9,706 nt of DNA from Flavobacteriaceae bacterium (GTDB taxonomy: Bacteria > Bacteroidota > Bacteroidia > Flavobacteriales > Flavobacteriaceae). Below are positions 6,538 through 9,706 of this stretch, piece after piece. Position 1 is the first letter of the stretch. Each line of letters starts with the position of its first letter. The notes beneath the pieces are model-generated. The model saw only the letters and a program-made list of their open reading frames with translations. It was not told where the DNA came from and did no database searches. The position numbers were made by a program, and so were the translations under genes. Location of the stretch: assembly GCA_023141985.1 (NCBI GenBank), contig JAGLKH010000033.1, forward strand, positions 1-9,706. Reading direction: 5' to 3'.

Positions 6538-6795
6538 ATGAAGAAATCTTTATTAATAATCGCCATTTTAGCTGTCCCATTCTTCTCAATGGCACAAACT
6601 ACTGTTATTGACACTGTAGATGAAGCTAAAACTACTATAAAAACTGAAGTAGCTATAAAAAAGATTGAGCCTATAAGCATAAATCCTAAAACACAGAGTT
6701 TAGATCTTAACTATAAAAAAAGTAACGATATTATTAGTATTAAAGCTTATATTAGAAGCTTACGTTTAAAACGTAAAGAAACTTTAAAGAGTTAA
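6538..6795 (+). CDS. Small secreted protein of unknown function
   Basis: An 85-residue protein from the ATG at 6538. A more upstream in-frame ATG (6505) would put eleven mostly polar residues before a perfect signal peptide, so I reject it. Residues 1-20 (MKKSLLIIAILAVPFFSMAQ) are a Sec signal, with likely cleavage before or after the Gln that follows SMA; no lipobox cysteine is present. The mature part of about 65 residues is polar, with an acidic/Thr-rich start and a strongly basic tail: YKKSNDIISIKAYIRSLRLK (residues 61-80), which looks helical. I have a sense that KSNDIISIKAY-like tails recur in small Bacteroidetes proteins, but I can name no function. It stands alone, with a 250-bp leader region and its own terminator 20 bases after the stop, so it is monocistronic. 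Being upstream of polA appears incidental. Confidence 0.75.
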   Translation: MKKSLLIIAILAVPFFSMAQTTVIDTVDEAKTTIKTEVAIKKIEPISINPKTQSLDLNYKKSNDIISIKAYIRSLRLKRKETLKS

Positions 6796-6815
6796 TTAAA
6801 ACATAAATATAATTG

Positions 6816-6840
6816 AAAAGTCGCATAATGCGACTTTTTT
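6816..6840 (+). terminator. Intrinsic terminator after the small secreted protein gene
   Basis: A 10-bp perfect stem, AAAAGTCGCA (6816-6825) with TGCGACTTTT (6829-6838) and loop TAA, running into TTTTTT and then GTTTTT. It starts 20 bases after the stop at 6795. The A-tract before and T-tract after could allow termination on both strands. It also insulates polA from upstream transcription. Confidence 0.88.
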
Positions 6841-6953
6841 GTTTTTAATAAAAATATAATTGTTAAATCCTTAATAGAAGTTAAAAATAGCAATCTAATT
6901 AATTTCAATTCGCCAGATATGTTTTGTAGTTTTATAGTCTACAATAAAAATAT

Positions 6954-9706
6954 ATGTCAGGACAAAAAAGATTATTTCTTCTCGATGCTTATGCATTAAT
7001 ATTTCGTGGGTATTACGCTTTTATTAAAAACCCCAGAATTAGCTCTAAAGGGTTAGATACTTCAGCAATATTAGGATTTACAAACTCCTTGCTCGATGTT
7101 ATAAAACGTGAACGCCCAGACCATCTTGGAGTTTGTTTTGATAAAGGAGGAAGTATAGATAGAAAAGAACTGTTTCCCGAATATAAAGCCAATCGGGATG
7201 AAACACCCGAAGCCATAAAAATTGCTGTGCCGTATATTGAAAGTATTTTAAAAGCGATGCATATTCCTATTATTGTAAAAGAAGGCTATGAAGCCGACGA
7301 TGTTATAGGTACACTTGCTAAGCAAGCTGAAAAACAAGGCTATAAAACCTATATGGTTACGCCAGATAAAGATTTTGCGCAATTAGTAAGCGATAATATC
7401 TTTATGTACAGGCCAATGTTTGGTGGTGGTTACGAAACTTGGGGAGTTCCAGAGGTAAAAGAAAAATTTGAAATAGAACATCCAGACCAGGTCATAGACT
7501 TTTTAGGAATGAAAGGCGATGCTGTAGATAATATTCCGGGGTTACCTGGAGTTGGTGATAAAACTGCTAAAAAATTTCTTGCGCTTTACGGAAGCATGGA
7601 AGGCTTATTGGCAAATACTCATGAGCTAAAAGGAAAAATGAAAGAGAAAGTAGAAGCTAATGCAGAATTAGGATTACTTTCCAAAAAATTAGCCAGAATA
7701 ATGCTTGATGTCCCAGTAGCGTTTGATGAACATGATTTTGAGCTTAATACACCAGATATTGATGCTGTAAAACAAATTTTTCAGGAATTAGAGTTTCGTC
7801 GACTAGCTGATAATTTAATGAAGGCCTTTGCTATAGAAACTAATATCTCTTCAAATGAAACATCTCATCCAAAAGAAAGTTCGAAAAACATTTCCCCTTT
7901 GAGGAAAATGCCCGCAGGACAAAAGGGGATTGCCGGAGCTGGGCAGTTTTCTTTGTTTGGTGGAAACGAAAATGATTTAGAAGAAAAAACAATTTCAGAT
8001 TTTGGTAGAAAAACTGCTAAAACGACATCTCATTTTTACCAAAGTGTAACTCCCGGTTTATCGATGGAGCTCTTTCTAAATAAATTGATGAAGCAAACAT
8101 CAGTATGTTTTGATACAGAAACCACTGGATTAAATCCTATTACTGCTGAATTGGTTGGTATTGCATTCTCATGGGAAATAGGTAAAGGTTTCTATATTCC
8201 GTTTCCAGAACATAAAGATGAAGCACAGAAACTCATAGAACAATTAAGACCATTTTTTGAAAGTGAAACTATTGAAAAAATAGGTCAGAATTTAAAGTAT
8301 GACATTAAGGTTTTAGCCAAATACAACATTGATGTAAAAGGCAAGTTATTCGATACCATGATTGCCCATTACCTCATCAATCCCGATATGAGACATAATA
8401 TGGATGTACTATCGGAAACTTATCTTAACTACACGCCTATTTCTATTACAGAACTTATAGGTAAAAAAGGTAAAAATCAGTTGTCGATGCGCCAGGTCCC
8501 TTTAGATCAACAAACCGAATATGCAGTTGAAGATGCAGATATTACGCTGCAATTGGCAGCACATTTTCAAGGTGAATTAACTGAAGCTAATACCAAAAAA
8601 TTATTCGACGAACTTGAAATTCCGTTGGTAAAAGTTCTTGCTTCAATGGAATTGGAAGGCATCAACTTAGATAAAGATTTTTTGCATTCACTTTCGGAAG
8701 AATTAGATAACGATATTAAATCGCTTGTAACAAAAGTATACGAAGCAGCGGGCGAAGAATTCAATATTTCATCACCAAAACAATTAGGCGAAATTCTGTT
8801 TGATAAAATGAAGTTAGTCGAAAAACCAAAAAAGACTAAAACAGGACAATACTCAACAGCTGAAGACGTATTGAAATATTTAGCTAAAGACCATGAAATT
8901 ATTAGAAATATTTTAGAGTATCGTGGGTTAGCTAAACTTAAAAGCACCTATGTTGATGCACTACCAAATCAGGTTTTAGAGCAAACAGGACATGTACATA
9001 CCGATTATATGCAAACCGTAGCTGCCACAGGAAGATTGAGCAGTAACAATCCTAATTTACAAAATATCCCAATTCGTACAGAACGTGGTCGTCAAGTGAG
9101 AAAGGCTTTTATTCCGCGAAGCGAAGATTACATATTATTAGCAGCCGATTATTCACAAATTGAACTTCGGATTATTGCAGCTCTAAGCGAAGAGGATAAT
9201 ATGATAACTGCTTTTAAAAAAGGCGAAGATATTCATACCTCAACAGCTGCAAAAATATTTAATGTACCAATAGGCGACGTAACAAGAGAACAACGAGGCA
9301 ATGCTAAAACCGTTAATTTTGGAATTATTTATGGTGTGTCTGCATTTGGATTGAGTAATCAAACCAATCTCTCTCGAAGTGAATCTAAAGAATTGATAGA
9401 CACCTATTACACTACATACCCAAAACTAAAAGAATACATAAGTAAACAAATCGCTTTTGCAAGAGATCATGGTTATGTGCAAACCGTTTTAGGACGTCGT
9501 CGCTATTTAAAAGATATAAATTCGCGTAATGCGGTAGTGCGTGGAGCGGCCGAACGTAATGCTGTTAATGCACCAATACAAGGTAGTGCTGCAGATATTA
9601 TTAAAATTGCAATGATTAATATACATAACAAACTTGAAAAAGGTAATTACAAAACCAAAATGCTGCTTCAAGTACACGATGAGTTAGTTTTCGATGTGTA
9701 TAAACC
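6954..9706 (+). CDS. polA: DNA polymerase I (C-terminus outside window)
   Basis: Starts at the ATG at 6954 (MSGQKRLFLLDAYALIFRG) and runs off the right edge after 917 codons; E. coli Pol I has 928 residues, so only the last few dozen should be missing. Three domains are present. The 5' nuclease (about 1-290) has EADDVIGTLA, TPDKDFAQLV and GDAVDNIPGLPGVGDKTA. The 3'-5' proofreading domain is catalytically complete, unlike in many bacteria: Asp387/Glu389 (FDTETTGL), Asn446/Asp450 (GQNLKYD), Tyr523/Asp527 (YAVEDAD). The polymerase domain has motif A with Asp732 (ADYSQIELR), motif B Arg781, Lys785, Phe789, Tyr793 (FGIIYG), and motif C His908-Asp909 (QVHDELVFD). Phe789 is the usual nucleotide-selecting Phe. 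The linker near 290-340 carries an in-frame palindromic repeat (7893-7929). It fills gaps in repair and Okazaki processing. A poor TATGTTTTG at 6918-6926 could be a -7 box. Confidence 0.97.
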   Translation, partial: MSGQKRLFLLDAYALIFRGYYAFIKNPRISSKGLDTSAILGFTNSLLDVIKRERPDHLGVCFDKGGSIDRKELFPEYKANRDETPEAIKIAVPYIESILKAMHIPIIVKEGYEADDVIGTLAKQAEKQGYKTYMVTPDKDFAQLVSDNIFMYRPMFGGGYETWGVPEVKEKFEIEHPDQVIDFLGMKGDAVDNIPGLPGVGDKTAKKFLALYGSMEGLLANTHELKGKMKEKVEANAELGLLSKKLARIMLDVPVAFDEHDFELNTPDIDAVKQIFQELEFRRLADNLMKAFAIETNISSNETSHPKESSKNISPLRKMPAGQKGIAGAGQFSLFGGNENDLEEKTISDFGRKTAKTTSHFYQSVTPGLSMELFLNKLMKQTSVCFDTETTGLNPITAELVGIAFSWEIGKGFYIPFPEHKDEAQKLIEQLRPFFESETIEKIGQNLKYDIKVLAKYNIDVKGKLFDTMIAHYLINPDMRHNMDVLSETYLNYTPISITELIGKKGKNQLSMRQVPLDQQTEYAVEDADITLQLAAHFQGELTEANTKKLFDELEIPLVKVLASMELEGINLDKDFLHSLSEELDNDIKSLVTKVYEAAGEEFNISSPKQLGEILFDKMKLVEKPKKTKTGQYSTAEDVLKYLAKDHEIIRNILEYRGLAKLKSTYVDALPNQVLEQTGHVHTDYMQTVAATGRLSSNNPNLQNIPIRTERGRQVRKAFIPRSEDYILLAADYSQIELRIIAALSEEDNMITAFKKGEDIHTSTAAKIFNVPIGDVTREQRGNAKTVNFGIIYGVSAFGLSNQTNLSRSESKELIDTYYTTYPKLKEYISKQIAFARDHGYVQTVLGRRRYLKDINSRNAVVRGAAERNAVNAPIQGSAADIIKIAMINIHNKLEKGNYKTKMLLQVHDELVFDVYK
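7893..7929. repeat. Palindromic repeat inside the polA coding sequence
   Basis: Arms TCCCCTTTG (7893-7901) and CAAAAGGGGA (7920-7929, one extra A) enclose 18 bases that include CCCGCAGGAC. The pattern resembles a dispersed flavobacterial repeat that I recall with a GTCCGCAGGACAAAGGGGA-like half. It is read in frame as SPLRKMPAGQKGI (residues 314-326), in the variable linker before the conserved-looking GAGQFSLFGG, with no stop or frameshift. Confidence 0.5.

Noticed and set aside
6924..6944. Inverted repeat TTGTAG/CTACAA just upstream of polA
   Set aside because: Only six pairs with a nine-base loop in AT-rich DNA; expected by chance, and no partner site seen.
8567..8947. 126-codon minus-strand frame (also 7013-7216)
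   Set aside because: Both are shadows of polA, which has all its motifs in the forward frame.
1..9706. CRISPR array, transposase, integrase, toxin-antitoxin or phage-defence genes
   Set aside because: No regularly spaced repeats and no such protein motifs in any frame I could read.

Overview
The window is AT-rich and has the marks of a marine or host-associated member of the Flavobacteriaceae (Bacteroidetes). The evidence is the proteins themselves: a glycosylasparaginase very close to the classic Flavobacterium (Elizabethkingia) meningosepticum enzyme, a Bacteroidetes-type GH92 mannosidase lipoprotein, short lipoprotein signals ending LxxC or FLSC, a possible TAnnTTTG promoter box, and several short palindromic repeats that I associate with flavobacterial genomes. 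I recognise these families from memory; no database was searched.

Layout. Positions 1-881 (minus) hold the N-terminal part of a membrane-anchored metallophosphoesterase. Positions 973-2115 (minus) form a block of three reading frames in which only the middle one, cutC, is intact. The flanking frames are a 61-codon lipoprotein stub (2115-1930), which looks like the start of a GH20 hexosaminidase running into repeat DNA, and a 68-codon stub (1179-973) that joins the first ~55 residues of a GH2 beta-mannosidase to what looks like its last ~15. Divergently, after only 41 bp, comes a complete 976-residue GH92 alpha-mannosidase (2157-5087, plus). A 92-bp composite palindromic element follows flush with its stop codon, and then a complete N4-(beta-N-acetylglucosaminyl)-L-asparaginase (5283-6287). 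A small secreted protein of unknown function (6538-6795) ends in a clear intrinsic terminator. DNA polymerase I (polA, from 6954) runs off the right edge.

How the genes fit together. GH92, GH2 beta-mannosidase, GH20 hexosaminidase and glycosylasparaginase are the exo-acting steps that dismantle a high-mannose N-glycan down to the GlcNAc-Asn linkage. The natural reading is an N-glycan catabolic locus in partial decay: the first step (alpha-mannose removal) and the last (GlcNAc-Asn hydrolysis) survive, while the two middle enzymes are reduced to stubs. cutC sits between the stubs and is intact. polA and the metallophosphoesterase are unrelated neighbours.

The most notable sequence-level signals are the internally deleted GH2 stub with its junction at an FDLL motif and an apparent ATG-to-ACG start loss that is silent in the overlapping cutC frame; the palindromic repeat that overlaps the cutC start; and a palindromic repeat carried in frame inside polA, in the linker between the 5'-nuclease and proofreading domains. 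I see no CRISPR array, transposase, tRNA or rRNA, and nothing that clearly amounts to a new multi-gene system.
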